Source of the DNA: Plantago elongata
Lineage: Eukaryota; Streptophyta; Magnoliopsida; Lamiales; Plantaginaceae
NCBI GenBank assembly: GCA_036897095.1
Contig: JAYMSP010003246.1
Location: forward strand, 1 to 20,509
Length of the DNA stretch: 20,509 nucleotides
Reading direction: 5' to 3'
Shown: piece by piece, positions 8,345-18,105 of the stretch
Numbering within the stretch: position 1 is the stretch's first letter
How the letters are laid out: each line of letters begins with the position of its first letter
The notes under the pieces: model-generated
Seen by the model: only the letters and a program-made list of their open reading frames with translations
Told to the model about the DNA's origin: nothing
Databases searched by the model: none
Position numbers and translations under genes: made by a program

Positions 8345-8653
8345 TTCGTTAAATTTTAAAATACTGAAATAAAAAAATAGGTTATTCAAAAAAAATATTA
8401 TTTTATTTTTAAAAATATTTTAGAATGTAAATTTAATTTATTTATTGATATTTATATTTTTCTAATTTAAATATTCATAAGGCGAATCGCCTTATCACCT
8501 TGGCGACATCCCATCGCACTTCCGCCTTATAGATATTTAAATTAGCAAAATACAAATATAAATCAAATTTAAATTCTAAAATATTTTTAAAATTAAAACA
8601 ATATTTTTTAAGACTATCAAATTTTTACTTACATATTTTGAAATTTAATGGAA
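8345..8653. mobile_element. Foldback (MITE-like) element with about 135-bp inverted arms
   Basis: The left arm (8345-8484) and the reverse complement of the right arm (8523-8653) match over nearly their full length. Shared blocks include TTAAAAATATTTTAGAAT, CTAATTTAAATAT and ATAAGGCG. The loop is about 38 bases and relatively GC-rich. It holds a second small palindrome, ATAAGGCG-AAT-CGCCTTAT (8477-8495). Transcribed on either strand, this would form one long hairpin. No coding sequence is present. I see no clean target-site duplication; the right side runs into a TA repeat (8652-8671). The superfamily is not assigned. Confidence 0.7.
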
Positions 8654-8672
8654 TATATATATATATATATTA

Positions 8673-8761
8673 CCCTAAACTGTTTTATACAGTTATAGAT
8701 GTACTTGATGCACTGGGTTTAGCTTGGTTTAGTACTAAATTCCGGTCCGCTTGTTATTTTA
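8673..8761 (+). mobile_element. Detached LTR-end fragment related to element A, opposite orientation
   Basis: Positions 8673-8761 align to the reverse complement of 4824-4912 with roughly 80% identity and one 6-base gap. Shared stretches include TTTATACAGTT, GGTTTAG and TTTAGTAC. The match stops exactly at the inferred LTR end, so this is the 3' terminal part of an LTR read on the plus strand, including a decayed palindrome (AGATGTACTTGATGCACTG). No primer site follows it, so it is a truncated solo end or a 3' LTR end. The independent agreement supports position 4824 as the LTR border. Confidence 0.75.
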
Positions 8762-9429
8762 ATTTTTAGTCTTAAATTTTATTACAATTAAAAATCCCTT
8801 GCATTATAATAATATATTAACACATAATTTATTGAGTTGCATTAACACATGACGCATTGAATTACAACATTGTATTAATGCATATCGATATTTTTGGTAA
8901 TATTTAGGGTTTAAGGGTTTCTCGTTAGAATTTTTTCCAATTATTGGTCATAATCGGCAGTTTGATGTATGGTTGAAAAACGTAAAACTAGTTTTGCAGG
9001 TTGCTTTTATATGATGGTTTTGTAATGTGGAGTATGCACGTTCAATATCATAGTCTCCATCTTAATTAGTAGAGTATCTCATTCGCACTTATCTTCTGTT
9101 GCCATTGAAAAGCAATTGATCAGCCCATCATATATGTCCCTAATGCAATGCATATGCGTCCACATCATGTACCTGAGTAGAGCATTTTGGTTGGAGTGTA
9201 GCATACAAATTGCAAAATTTACGGAATTTCTCAGTACCAAACTTTATGTTGCATTCGCACGCAGTTTTGGATGGAAATTTAAAACAAATTATGAAACAAA
9301 GTAATTTGGTGAAAGTAGTAACTAAATTTATACTAAAATTTTGCCAGGAGGATAATGTATTAAGCAAAAATAAAGTACAAAGTCTTAGTTTTAGAACTAT
9401 TGGACCGGAATTGATACTGGAACAGTAAA
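8762..9429. other. AT-rich stretch with no recognised gene
   Basis: About 670 bp with only short open frames on both strands (the longest is 72-109 codons around 9140-9469). None shows a domain or codon pattern I recognise. A short TTTAGGGTTTAAGGGTTT motif at 8903-8920 is telomere-box-like only. Confidence 0.5.
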
Positions 9430-9471
9430 CAATGTTGACTCTAGTGATGAGCAACAATACAGTCAACATTG
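9430..9471. repeat. 11-bp perfect inverted repeat with 20-base spacer
   Basis: CAATGTTGACT (9430-9440) is the exact reverse complement of AGTCAACATTG (9461-9471). It lies at or just outside the left border of the element B LTR-like region. It contains TGTTGACT/AGTCAACA, which have the form of retrotransposon LTR tips. It may be a hairpin at the insertion site or a tiny LTR remnant. Confidence 0.6.
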
Positions 9472-9827
9472 ATTATTTGTGCAGAGTAAATTGCAACGGT
9501 TTGACAGATAGATTTTCACAAATCAAGCCACCATATATAAAATATGTTGACGGTGCTGTAGGCTAAATTTCCACGAGTCAGAATAGTAGAATTACACAAG
9601 GAGTTAAAGATCAATCACAAACGAATGATCAAACTTATGGAAAGCTAGACCTAGAATAAACTTGAACAGAGAACCTATTCTAGTCACTATCACGACGAAT
9701 GATTCACAAACATGTGTTTAATGAACACCCACAATATGATAGCAAGTACAAGTCTAGTAAAGAAAGACACATAAATATAATGTGAAGAGTAAAGTCTCGG
9801 CGTGTCTTGCAAAGCAGCTCATTCTTG

Positions 9828-9836
9828 TATATATAG
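9828..9836 (-). promoter_or_regulatory. TATA box in LTR-like region of element B
   Basis: Minus-strand GACTATATATACAAG, followed by GAATGAGCTGC, lies in the middle of the presumed 3' LTR. Its form and surroundings match an LTR promoter on the same strand as the envelope-like gene. Confidence 0.5.
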
Positions 9837-10120
9837 TCTTTGACTTCTAGTTCGAACAGAGAAGGGAAAACTGCGGTAAGGAAGGCTTTCTTCTTTGCTT
9901 TTCTTGTGCAGGCTGCTGGAAGGAATTGTTTTTTTCAAACGACTAAAGGGTGACTCGAAATCGAATTCCTTATTTATTTTTAGTTGGAAGTTGCTTTTTT
10001 TTCTTAAAAATCCATCATTGAATATTTTCTTCAATATATTTCCTTCTAGTCCTTGTCTTGAGGATTCTTTTTATATTGTGGTTGATCTCTTGCTTCTTCT
10101 TAAAGGAATTCTTCGATCAA

Positions 10121-10143
10121 CAATTAGTCCAATTAGTCCAATT
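10121..10143. repeat. 9-bp tandem repeat
   Basis: CAATTAGTC occurs twice in tandem and is followed by a partial third copy, within the LTR-like region of element B. It is a slippage-type short repeat. Confidence 0.7.
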
Positions 10144-10250
10144 GCCAAGGTTGTTTCCTGCAAAATAAACACTCAAACAAACAAAATCATTGAACTAATT
10201 AAGAAAGACAAGACTAGTAAATAAAGTGCATTATGCAATGAAACTTTATA

Positions 10251-10489
10251 CCCCCCCTCCCCCCTTAATCTTAGTCTTTCTTCACAAAACATTAGGATAA
10301 AACAAGCCAAGTCATAAGAGTAATTTAAGCATGCGAAGCAAATAGAACTAACTCCCCTTAATGGTCAGTCTCCTCCTTAAGCTAGTAACAAAGATAATAG
10401 AGTAGAGTACTGAATTACTAACTATTACAAACCAAAAGAAATAGTGTTCATAGAAATTTAAAAAGACCATCAAGTCTAATCTCCCCCAT
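10251..10489 (-). repeat. Multiple polypurine tracts of element B
   Basis: Four G-rich runs are read on the minus strand: AATGGGGGAGA at 10480-10489, AAGGAGGAGA near 10371-10380, TAAGGGGAGT near 10351-10359 and AAGGGGGGAGGGGGGG at 10251-10266. The first begins at the stop of the envelope-like frame. A series of such tracts before the 3' LTR is a known Sirevirus trait, and the outermost would be used for plus-strand priming. Confidence 0.6.
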
Positions 10490-11068
10490 TTTGTGAGGAA
10501 AGAGAAGACACAAGGAAGGCCCTAAACTTCATATTGTTGGTCGTTTGCTCCTGAAGTTTGACATTTAGAACATCCAACTCCTTAATATGCATCAAAGCTA
10601 TCATATCTCCTTCAATGAGTGTACCTGCAGAAAGAGATTCAACACTGGGAATGATTGTTGGGTCAATATAGGTGTCAACATGGACCTCAACATTGCCAGT
10701 TTCAATAACAACATTGGAAGGACTAGCAACATCCATGTTAGGATCATCTATAGCAGCAACAACAAGCACATTGCCATCATCAATAGCAGTTGGATCATCA
10801 GGATCAACCCAAGGAAGATCACATATCCTGTTAGAGGTCCCCACCAGTTGTCTATTCACATATACAAACTCAAAATCATTGTGATAAACCTCCTCTTCAT
10901 CAATGATCAAATCCTGCAGCTTCGGTAACGCAAAGATGGTAGCAAGAGGATGAGATGACCCTTGGAACATCTTTTTTTGAACTTCTCCATATGTTGGAAT
11001 ATCCTTTCTCCCAAATTAACATTGTAGCCCATTTTGATCCTATAGAGAAGCATTCCAACTTTCCTTGC
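10476..11068 (-). pseudogene. Envelope-like / plant transposon protein pseudogene of element B, 3' part
   Basis: The 3' frame is open for 164 codons (10970-10476). Before it, in a shifted frame from 11068 to about 10975, the minus strand encodes YRIKMGYNVNLGERIFQHME. The block order NVNLGERIFQHM, then SSHPLATIFALPKLI, then an acidic region and a Gln/Leu-rich tail, is that of envelope-like ORFs of plant Sireviruses. The two frames join in a run of seven T (10972-10978), so a one-base slip in a homopolymer explains the break. The stop is followed directly by the polypurine tract. Further upstream sequence to 11166 looks coding in part, but stops intervene. The C-terminal half shows no membrane segment. 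The function of this family is not known. Confidence 0.6.
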
Positions 11069-11165
11069 TCAACTTGTTGTTATTGAAAGAAGGTAACCAG
11101 TTGACTAAGAAGATTCTTACCAGAATAGAGACCAAAGAAGAACAAAACTTCAGATCCATAGAACC

Positions 11166-11999
11166 TGTTGATACGAAATATGTCCAATCCATAATTTGGA
11201 TGTCTCACGAATGGATCCTAAGACATCACGGTATTACAAGGACAAGGCCTCAAGGATCTGAGCATAGGATCCCGAGCTAAAGGCCATCCGAGATCAAGAC
11301 AAGCCAAAACATATAAGAATACCGTGATAGGGATATTCGGACCAAAGTGCTACATCCGAGAGGAGACAGGTCCGGACCACAAACACATATGAGTCTACAT
11401 TCGAACCTAAAGAGAACCAAGTGTGGCCGATCATAGCACGTCAGTAGAGGAGGGCACAATTAGTTCCGGACATCTAGATCCACAACATTACCCTCGGATG
11501 TATTCTTAGACGAGAGGACGAGTATGCCCTCAAAGATCCTACAAAGTGACTAATCTAGCCTTGAGGCCCAAGTGCTAGATGGGTTATGACAATACTATGA
11601 TCCATGGGCTTAATTAAGCCTTGTTAGCTTAATCTTAGTCCTATACTTGGCATAATCCAAAGGGTCTACCTCTAAATGGGAAATAACCTCTATAAATAGG
11701 GCACACTTCTCAAGGTAAATCAACAAGCTCACTTGATCTTTACATTTTACTATAAGCTTTAGACCTTCATTTATACAGAGTCAACTTATAATCACTCTTG
11801 AGTAAAGTCTCACATCCAGCTTAATCCAAGGCAAACCGGATCTAAAGGTTCTAACCCCCTCCCCCACTATAGTCATTTATGCAGGGTTACATCCTATGTG
11901 ATTGATCTCGAGGTTGAAGACTACCTTTGCTTCAGGATCCTAATCTAGTGGACTTAGTTAGTTATTGTTTACCTGAGGATTAGGGCTTTTACCTCAACA
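11166..11999 (+). mobile_element. 5' LTR of element C
   Basis: The LTR begins TGTTGATACG and ends TTTACCTCAACA, giving a 6-bp inverted terminal repeat (TGTTGA/TCAACA) and a length of 834 bp. Three bases after the end the primer site starts. A TATA box at 11691-11700 lies about two thirds into the LTR, leaving about 300 bp for R and U5. The left border agrees with the point where the element B envelope-like coding sequence ends. The 3' LTR is needed to confirm the ends and to date the insertion. Confidence 0.7.
11691..11700 (+). promoter_or_regulatory. TATA box in LTR of element C
   Basis: CTCTATAAATAGGGC is a near-consensus plant TATA box. A transcript start would fall about 30 bases downstream, near 11720-11735, in AAGGTAAATCAACAAGC. 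It would drive the genomic RNA of element C. Confidence 0.65.
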
Positions 12000-12002
12000 T
12001 AA

Positions 12003-12020
12003 TTGGCGTTGTCAGTGGAA
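12003..12020 (+). other. Primer binding site of element C
   Basis: TTGGCGTTGTCAGTGGAA lies three bases after the LTR end. It resembles the TTGGCGCCGT-type primer sites of plant Tat/Athila elements, with a few substitutions. I did not attempt to name the tRNA, since several tRNAs end in similar sequence. Confidence 0.65.
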
Positions 12021-12066
12021 ATCCGAATGAAAAGCCAAGAAGCTCGGATTGTTCCCTTCCTGATAA

Positions 12067-13963
12067 ATGAAAAGGTCAAGAAGATCAGCTTGAATAGCTT
12101 CACCTCCGGCTTGTACTCCAGTAAGACGTCCCCAAGGTAGACATCCTACTCGGAAAATTACAGCAGCTCGAAGCACCACCCGAGCAGGAAGGAACCGACC
12201 CAGCGACGGGCATACGAAAACTGCTTCCTCGCAGGAGGCTCCTCCGAATATCACCACAAGGGACCAAGCTCCTCCGACCCAACAACCTCCTCCGTCATGA
12301 GCGCACGGACCACCATGGGGAGGAACTTTACTCTACCGAATGCAACTGTCATTTCTCCCTACGAGTTCGGTATGAACGAAAACCAGTTCAGATTACTACT
12401 GAATGTCATCCAAGGATGCCTAGATTCAAACAATGTCCAAGCAACCACTTCGCAACCTGCACCTGAGCAAGCTGAGCCTGCACAATCGATGCTTGAAAGG
12501 AGACCAGTAAGGGAAAGGTTTGGGGAAGTCATTCAAGATAATGTCCTCCGCCATGTGATCAATCAGAGAACCAACTCCTGAGACCAGCAAGAAAGAAGTC
12601 CCGTAAGGGCTAGAGCCGAACCAGCCAGGGAAAGCCGGATAACCTCAAATCCGAGGAGAATTGATGATCATGTAGGAGAGAGTGTTGTTAAGATCAGGTT
12701 GGAGCAGGTGCCCGGGACCATCTTGGATCCGAGGACGAGAGAGAGGTTGACACCCGAAAAGATCTTTATCCAACAGAAGGCCTTAGAATCTGAAATGGTC
12801 AAACTCAGATAAATGGTGAATGCGCAAGAGAAGATGACCACCAGAGTCCCGAACCCATTGAGCACAACAATTCGAAGAGAGAAAAATCCTCTAGAGTGTA
12901 CCATTCCGAATTCGGAACAATATTATGGAGACAGTTGTCCGACAGCTCATCTTACTCGTTACGAGTCCAAGATGGACACTAACGGGTTAAATGATAACGT
13001 CCAGGCACTCAACTTCTCTACCACTCTCTTCGGAAAAGAAATGGACTGGTGGACAAGCTTGCCATCCGGATCCATCAAGTCTTTTGATGATGTATCCACT
13101 CTTTTTGAAAAGGTTCCAAAAATCTAAGAGAAGGAAAAGATCAGTGGGAACATTTGGCCGGTATCATTCAATCTGAGAATGAAGATCTTCAGACCTTCCT
13201 GGATAGGTTTAATTCAGGGGTTAGACAAGTAGAAGTGCATAACATTAAGGAACCGGTCCGTCACCTGTATGCCAACACCAGTAACCATGACCTCCTGAAG
13301 AAACTATCCAAGCAAGAGATTTTGAATGAGAAGCAACTTGAAGACATTTGTGATCATGTCTTGTATGGAGTGGAGTTCTGAAGGAACGTCCCTAGAGCTG
13401 GACAGAAAAAAGCTAAGGAACCAGTTAGTCAAGAGGCACCCAAAACTTGGAAACCCAGCTCAAGGAAGGATACCCGGGGTAAGCATGAGCCCTGAAGAGA
13501 GCGTACTCCTCCTTGGAGATATGCCGAATACAATTTTTTGAACCGTCCGAGAGAGGAGATCCTGTCAATAATGGTAGAGAAGACCTCGGATATCCAATGG
13601 CCTAGACCCTTCATCAACAGTAGAAAGGGTAAGGAAGCAAAGACTTATTGTGCTTTTCACAAGCAAACTGGACATCCGACTGAGAAATGCATCTAACTCA
13701 AGACGGAGATTGAAACATTTATCCAGAATGGGTAATTGAAGGACCCATACTTCAAAGGAGAACAGGGCCCGTTCGAAAACGATGAAAGAAGTCAGAGACA
13801 CAAATCCATAATACTCCCACCTCCTCCTATAAACACTCCACTTCCCGAAGCAAGAAGGTATGATGAGTATCCGGATAAAAGGGATTATGAGAATCTACCC
13901 GATAACGAAGTTATCAATGCTATAGCCGGATGACCGAGTGGAGGAGACAACTAAAATGCTAGG
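12067..13963 (+). pseudogene. gag: Tat-type gag pseudogene (with linker to protease)
   Basis: The likely start is the ATG at 12067, giving an Arg-rich N-terminus with a TGA at codon 9. The frame runs to a TGA at 12299 and then shifts to a frame open from 12297 to 13127 with stops at 12579 and 12810. It has the capsid-like region with DWWTSLPSGSIKSFDD (about 13040-13095). After another shift it continues with LQTFLDRFNSGVRQVEVHNI (from 13190). The C-terminal part (about 13495-13735) includes YCAFHKQTGHPTEKC, the His/Cys motif seen at this place in Tat gags, followed by two stops (13694, 13733). The linker VINAIAG-stop-PSGGDN ends at 13951. Gag would form the particle that packages element RNA. 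At least four stops and three frame changes rule out function. Confidence 0.75.
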
Positions 13964-14640
13964 GAAAGGACTGCTCAAGGTATCCGGAATGGTGATCTAG
14001 TAAGGATCCTGGTACCTCCGAGGCGGTCAAATACAATCTCTTCTGATGACAATGAAATACCTTCCCCGACACCCAGAGGTGGGGATACCCGACCTCCCAA
14101 CGTCCCGTTGGTTATTTCACTTGTCATTGCCACTTACAAGGTCATTAAGGTGTTGGTGGATACATGAAGCTCTTCGGATATCAATTTTAAGAGGACCATT
14201 GACTAAATGAATTTGGGAGATATCGAGTATGGTAAAGTACACACTTCTCTATCCCGGTTTGGAGAGGAAATTGTCATGCCCATTGGAACCATCAAGTTAC
14301 AAGTATCGATGGGTACTTTTCCGAGAAGAGTGACTCAGACTGTATTGTTCCTCGTGGTGGACAAGCATTCAACTATAATGTTATCTTCGGACGACCTGGC
14401 CTTAATCAGTTCCGTGCCATTTCATCTTCATTACACAACTGAGTCAAGTTCCCCACTCCTTATGGGATCGGAGAGGAACTGGGTAATAGACGAGAGGCTT
14501 GAGAATGATACATATTGTTCACAAACATAGCCGCCAATCCGGTACTTGCGATCTCCAAGGTTCTGAACCCAACACTGCCTCCGAAGATTGAAATTGGGGT
14601 AGGGCCATGGACCACAAGTTCCCCAAGTCTGCCCGGATCA
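13964..14640 (+). pseudogene. pro: Aspartic protease pseudogene of element C
   Basis: A retropepsin-like domain is visible. KVIKVLVDT is followed by TGA (14165-14167) at the glycine of the DT-G active site, then SSSDINF. The flap-side region follows (MPIGTIKLQVSMGTFPRRVT), and then, after a frame change near 14367, YNVIFGRPGLNQFRAISS, the conserved FGRPxLN end. Further TGA and TAA stops occur before and after this. The protease would cleave the gag-pol polyprotein. With a stop in the catalytic triplet itself it cannot work. The junction to RT (about 14530-14690) is poorly conserved, as usual in this lineage. Confidence 0.75.
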
Positions 14641-14689
14641 AACCCCATGAGACCTCATTGAAGGGAATCCGGACAAGAAGACTAGGATT

Positions 14690-16165
14690 GGAACGAAAAA
14701 TTTAGAGGTGGAACTGAAATTGATAGCTTGCCTCAAAAGAAATTCAGATATCTTTGCTTGGAGCATGAATGACCTCAAAGGTATAGACCTGAGGGTAGCT
14801 ATTCATCGTCTAAACATGGATCCTACGGTCAAACATATCTGAAAGAAGAGGAAAGATTTTAGTCCGAATGAAGATGTTACCATTGCTGACGAAGTAGATA
14901 AACTATTGAAAGCCGGACACATCGAGAAGGTCATATACTCAGATTGGGTATGCAATGTTGTCCTGGTCGAGAAGTCTCCGGGAAAATGGCGGATGTGTAA
15001 TGATTTTACTCGGCTCAAAAGTTTTGCCCGAAAGATCTGTACCCTTTACCTCGGATCGATCATTTGGTAGATTCTACAGCCGGATGTGCTTTGCTAAGCT
15101 TTATGGATGCTTATCAAGGCTTCTACCAGATTCAGATGACACATGAAGATGTCCCAAAGACATCATTCTTCGCATCAGGAGGAGTGCATTGCTTCAAGAT
15201 AATTCCATTCGGACTCCAGAATGCCGGAGCAACATATCAGAGACTTGTGAACAAGATGTTCAAAGAAGAGCTAGGAAAGACCATGGAAGTATATGTGGAT
15301 GATATGTTGGTCAAAAGCAAAAGTGAAGAAAGTCACATTGAGCACTTGGAGAACTGCTTCGCCATTCTTAGGAAATACGAGATGAGCTTGAATCCGGATA
15401 AATGCACCTTCGGGGTTAAAGGAGGTAAATTCCTCGGATACATGGTCACGGAAAAGAGGCATTAGTGCTAATTCGGACAAGATCCGGGCAATCTTGGACT
15501 TGCCTCAACCCAAGAATGTTAACGAAGTACAACAACTCATTGGAAAGGTCCTATCCCTCAGCAGGTTCATCTCGAGATTAGTCGAGAAGAACTTGCCATT
15601 CTTCAAGATCCTAAGGAAAGGGGATGGATTTAAATGGAACAAGGAGTGTGAGGAAGCCTTCGAGAGCCTGGAAGCTTACTTGATCTCGCCTCCGCTTTTG
15701 TCCAACCCAATCGAGGGGGAACCCTTGTACTTGTACTCGGCTGTGACGAACGAAGTAATGAGCTCCATGCTAGTTCGGATCCAAGGGAATGATCCATATA
15801 CTATCTAAGCAAAGCCCTTGCTGGACCCAAACTAAGGTATCTTCACATTGAGAAGATAGCCTATGCATTAGTCCACACAGCCTAAAGGGCCTTACTTCAA
15901 ATCCCACCAAGTCATTGTCTTGACCAATGAACCCCTTAAACAAGTGATGGGAAGGCCGGAACAATCTAGAAGACTCTCGAAGTGGGCAATCGAACTTATC
16001 GAGTATGACATCTCGTATCAGGCTCCATCAACCAAGAAAGCACAAGTCCTAGTTGACTTTTTAGTCGACTTTTCGGAAGGAGGAACCAAGGATGCAGAAC
16101 CCACGGGTCTCGAATTAGTAGATCCGGAAATACTACCCGAAGCCTCCTATCTGAATCACTGTTGA
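14690..16165 (+). pseudogene. pol: Reverse transcriptase and RNase H pseudogene of element C
   Basis: RT starts with KRNSDIFAWSMNDLKGID (about 14731), then a TGA near 14839, SDWVCNVVLVEKSPGKWRMC and NDFTRL. There is a frame change near 15022, then LSFMDAYQGFYQI, PFGLQNAGATYQRLVNKMF and the catalytic YVDD (15292-15303), then FLGYMVT. A frame change at about 15462 leads into the connection domain (LIGKVLSLSRFISRL, 15535 on) and RNase H (FKWNKECEEAFESL, from 15630). RNase H continues in another frame near 15800-15900 (LHIEKIAYALVH) and ends with VLTNEPLKQVM and SKWAIELIEYDISYQ. These enzymes would copy element RNA to DNA and remove the RNA strand. Catalytic Asp residues of YVDD are intact. At least three frameshifts and several stops remain. 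Confidence 0.85.
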
Positions 16166-16980
16166 TAGAGAAAGAAGAGCAAGACCATGAAAATGGTCTC
16201 TTCGGGGATCAATGGATGTTTATTGTAGAAGACTCGGATGTGATAATGAAAATTGCTCCGTCCGACTCCAAGGATGTTCAGATGCAGGAGAAAAAGGCAA
16301 CACCTGAAGAAGGCTTGGAGAAGCAGGGTTCGACTTGGATCTTGCAGATGGACGGGTCATCCAACGACAGACTCAGAGGGATAGGGATTCATCTCCGTAG
16401 TCCTGAAGGAGCTCAAGTTGACTATTCCTTTACCCTGAACTTTCAGATGACCAACAACGAGGCTGAGTACGAAGCTCTTGGTGGGTCTTTGGATGGCAAA
16501 AGCTCTACAAGTAAAGTAAATTCGAGCTTACATAGACTTCCAACTGGTCGAATCTCAATATTCAGAGGCCTTTACCACTAAGGGTCGGAATATAGTTCTA
16601 TACCTCGAGAGACTCAAAGAGGCAGTGTCAAACTTTGAAGAGTTTTCTCTCGAGAGGTTTGGCAGGTCATACAATGAGTAGGCATACTCCCTCGCCAAAT
16701 TTGCTTCTGCATTCGGAGCTGTGGATATAAGAAGTATAATCCTCTTAACTCTTCGGACTTCCTCTCTTCAAGGTCAGGAACTCCTTATATATCAGCTAGA
16801 TTCAGAAAGAACTTGGATGGAAAATATTCTAGCTTATCTTCGAATGGCACGTTACCTTTAGATCCTGTAGAAGCCCGGAGAGTCCAATGTCGAACACCTT
16901 GGTACTTCCTACAGGAAGATGACCTTTACAAGAGATCCTTCAATGGAACCCACCTACGCTGCCTCGGACTACAAGAGGCC
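16166..16980 (+). pseudogene. pol: Second (archaeal-type) RNase H domain pseudogene of element C
   Basis: STWILQMDGSSNDRLRGIGI (16327 on) has the first catalytic Asp, and TNNEAEYEAL (near 16450) has the catalytic Glu. A frame change around 16500 leads into a diverged stretch (IVLYLERLKEAVSNFEEFSL, about 16590) and the AYSLAKFASAFGAVD region, where Tat elements usually have DALA. A second RNase H of this type between RT-RNase H and integrase is a hallmark of the Tat clade. Proposed roles are in primer removal, but these are not settled. The region 16700-16980 links to integrase and is degraded. Confidence 0.75.
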
Positions 16981-18105
16981 TGAACTATCCTGGAAGTAAT
17001 ACACATCGGCATTTGTGGTAGCCATTCCGGAAGGAGAACTTTGGCACAGAAGATCATTCGGCAGGGTTATTACTAGCCGACGATTGACAAAGACTCGGGT
17101 AATTTCTCCCGAACCTGCAGTGATTGCTAGTTCTACGCCAATATCCCTCACATACCCAGCAATCCGATGATTCCGTCAATCATCTCGTGCCCATTCGACC
17201 AATGGGGCATTGATATTGTAGGATCTTTCCCTCGGGGAGTTCAACAAAAGAAGTTTATGATCGTAGCCGTAGAGTACTTCACGAAGTGGTTTGAAGCCGA
17301 GGCAGTGGCTACCATCACCGAGGCTCGAGTCCGTACCTTCATCTGGAAAAATATCATTTGTCGCTTCTGACTGCTGAGGATTCTTGTCTCGGACAACAGA
17401 GTGCAGTTCTCTGGACAAAATCTTAAGGATTGGTGCAAGTCCTTAAAGATTGAGCACCGCTTCACTTGGGTCGGATACCCTCAAGCCAATGGACAAGTCG
17501 AATCTACCAACCGAACCATTGTGAGGATCCTAGAGAAAAGACTCAAAACCTCCCAAGGAAGTTGGGTCGAAGACTTAGATGGTGTACTCTGGGCACATCG
17601 GACCACTCCGAGGACTGCAACTCAGGAAACTCCCTTCTCCCTAGTGTATGGATCCGAGGCAGTCATTCCCTCGAAAATCATTGTTGAGACTCAAAGGATC
17701 CGACAGTATCAACCCGAAGAGAATGCGGCAGCCCGGGTCTACGAGCTCGAGCTCTTGGAGGATAAGATAAATTCTTCTCTAGCCCATATCCTTAGATATC
17801 ATAGTTCCATCGCCCGAGCCTACAACAAGAATGTTTGCAACAAGGACATCCAAGTCGGAAACTTAGTCCTAAGGAGAGCTGATATCCTTAACCACGCTGG
17901 GAAACTCAAACCCAATTGGGCAGGTCCATACAAAATCATTGGGGTAAGGAGCAATGGAAGCTTTGAGATGGAGGACCTCGAAGGAAGAGTACTCAAGAGA
18001 ACCTGGAACGCAAGGAATTTGCAGAAGTTTTATGCTTATGATGTTGTTCGTCATTTCTATTTTGTTCAAAGTTGCTCCAAAGGTCATTTCGACCCACCGT
18101 TTTAA
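16981..18105 (+). pseudogene. pol: Integrase pseudogene of element C, one frame with three stops
   Basis: One frame runs from 17002 to 18105 with only three stops (TAG 17074, TAG 17128, TGA 17368). The zinc-binding HHCC domain has His at 17002 and 17023 and CSDC at 17116-17127. The catalytic core has Asp at 17212 (WGIDIVG), Asp at 17392 (LVSDNRVQFSG) and Glu at 17500 (ANGQVEST), which is a D,D(35)E signature with correct spacing. The C-terminal GPY/F domain shows NWAGPYKII (about 17917-17943). No chromodomain follows, in keeping with Tat. Integrase would join element DNA to host DNA. It is the best-preserved gene of the element. Confidence 0.85.

Larger units (their letters stand above)
9472..11165 (-). 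mobile_element. Element B: 3' part of a second Sirevirus-like copia element, split by element C
   Basis: On the minus strand the order is envelope-like pseudogene (11068-10476), a run of polypurine tracts (10489-10251) and then an LTR-like region with a TATA box near 9832. It stops near the hairpin at 9430-9471. The architecture copies the left part of element A, but the LTR sequence is different and the GGTGT palindromes are absent, so it is another family. The remaining 5' part (gag-pol, 5' LTR) would lie beyond the element C insertion, outside the window. Exact LTR ends are not resolved: no clean TG follows the last polypurine tract. Confidence 0.55.

Noticed and set aside
8903..8920. Telomere-like TTTAGGGTTTAAGGGTTT
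   Set aside because: Only two imperfect units are present in AT-rich DNA, which is too short for an interstitial telomere tract. At most it is a telo-box.
9140..9469. Open frames of 72 to 109 codons on both strands
   Set aside because: They have no recognisable domain and no start context, and they overlap on opposite strands in AT-rich DNA, so they look like chance.
12012..12285. Minus-strand open frames over the start of gag
   Set aside because: They are the complement of the Arg-rich gag N-terminus, which fits the Tat layout and has an ATG at 12067.
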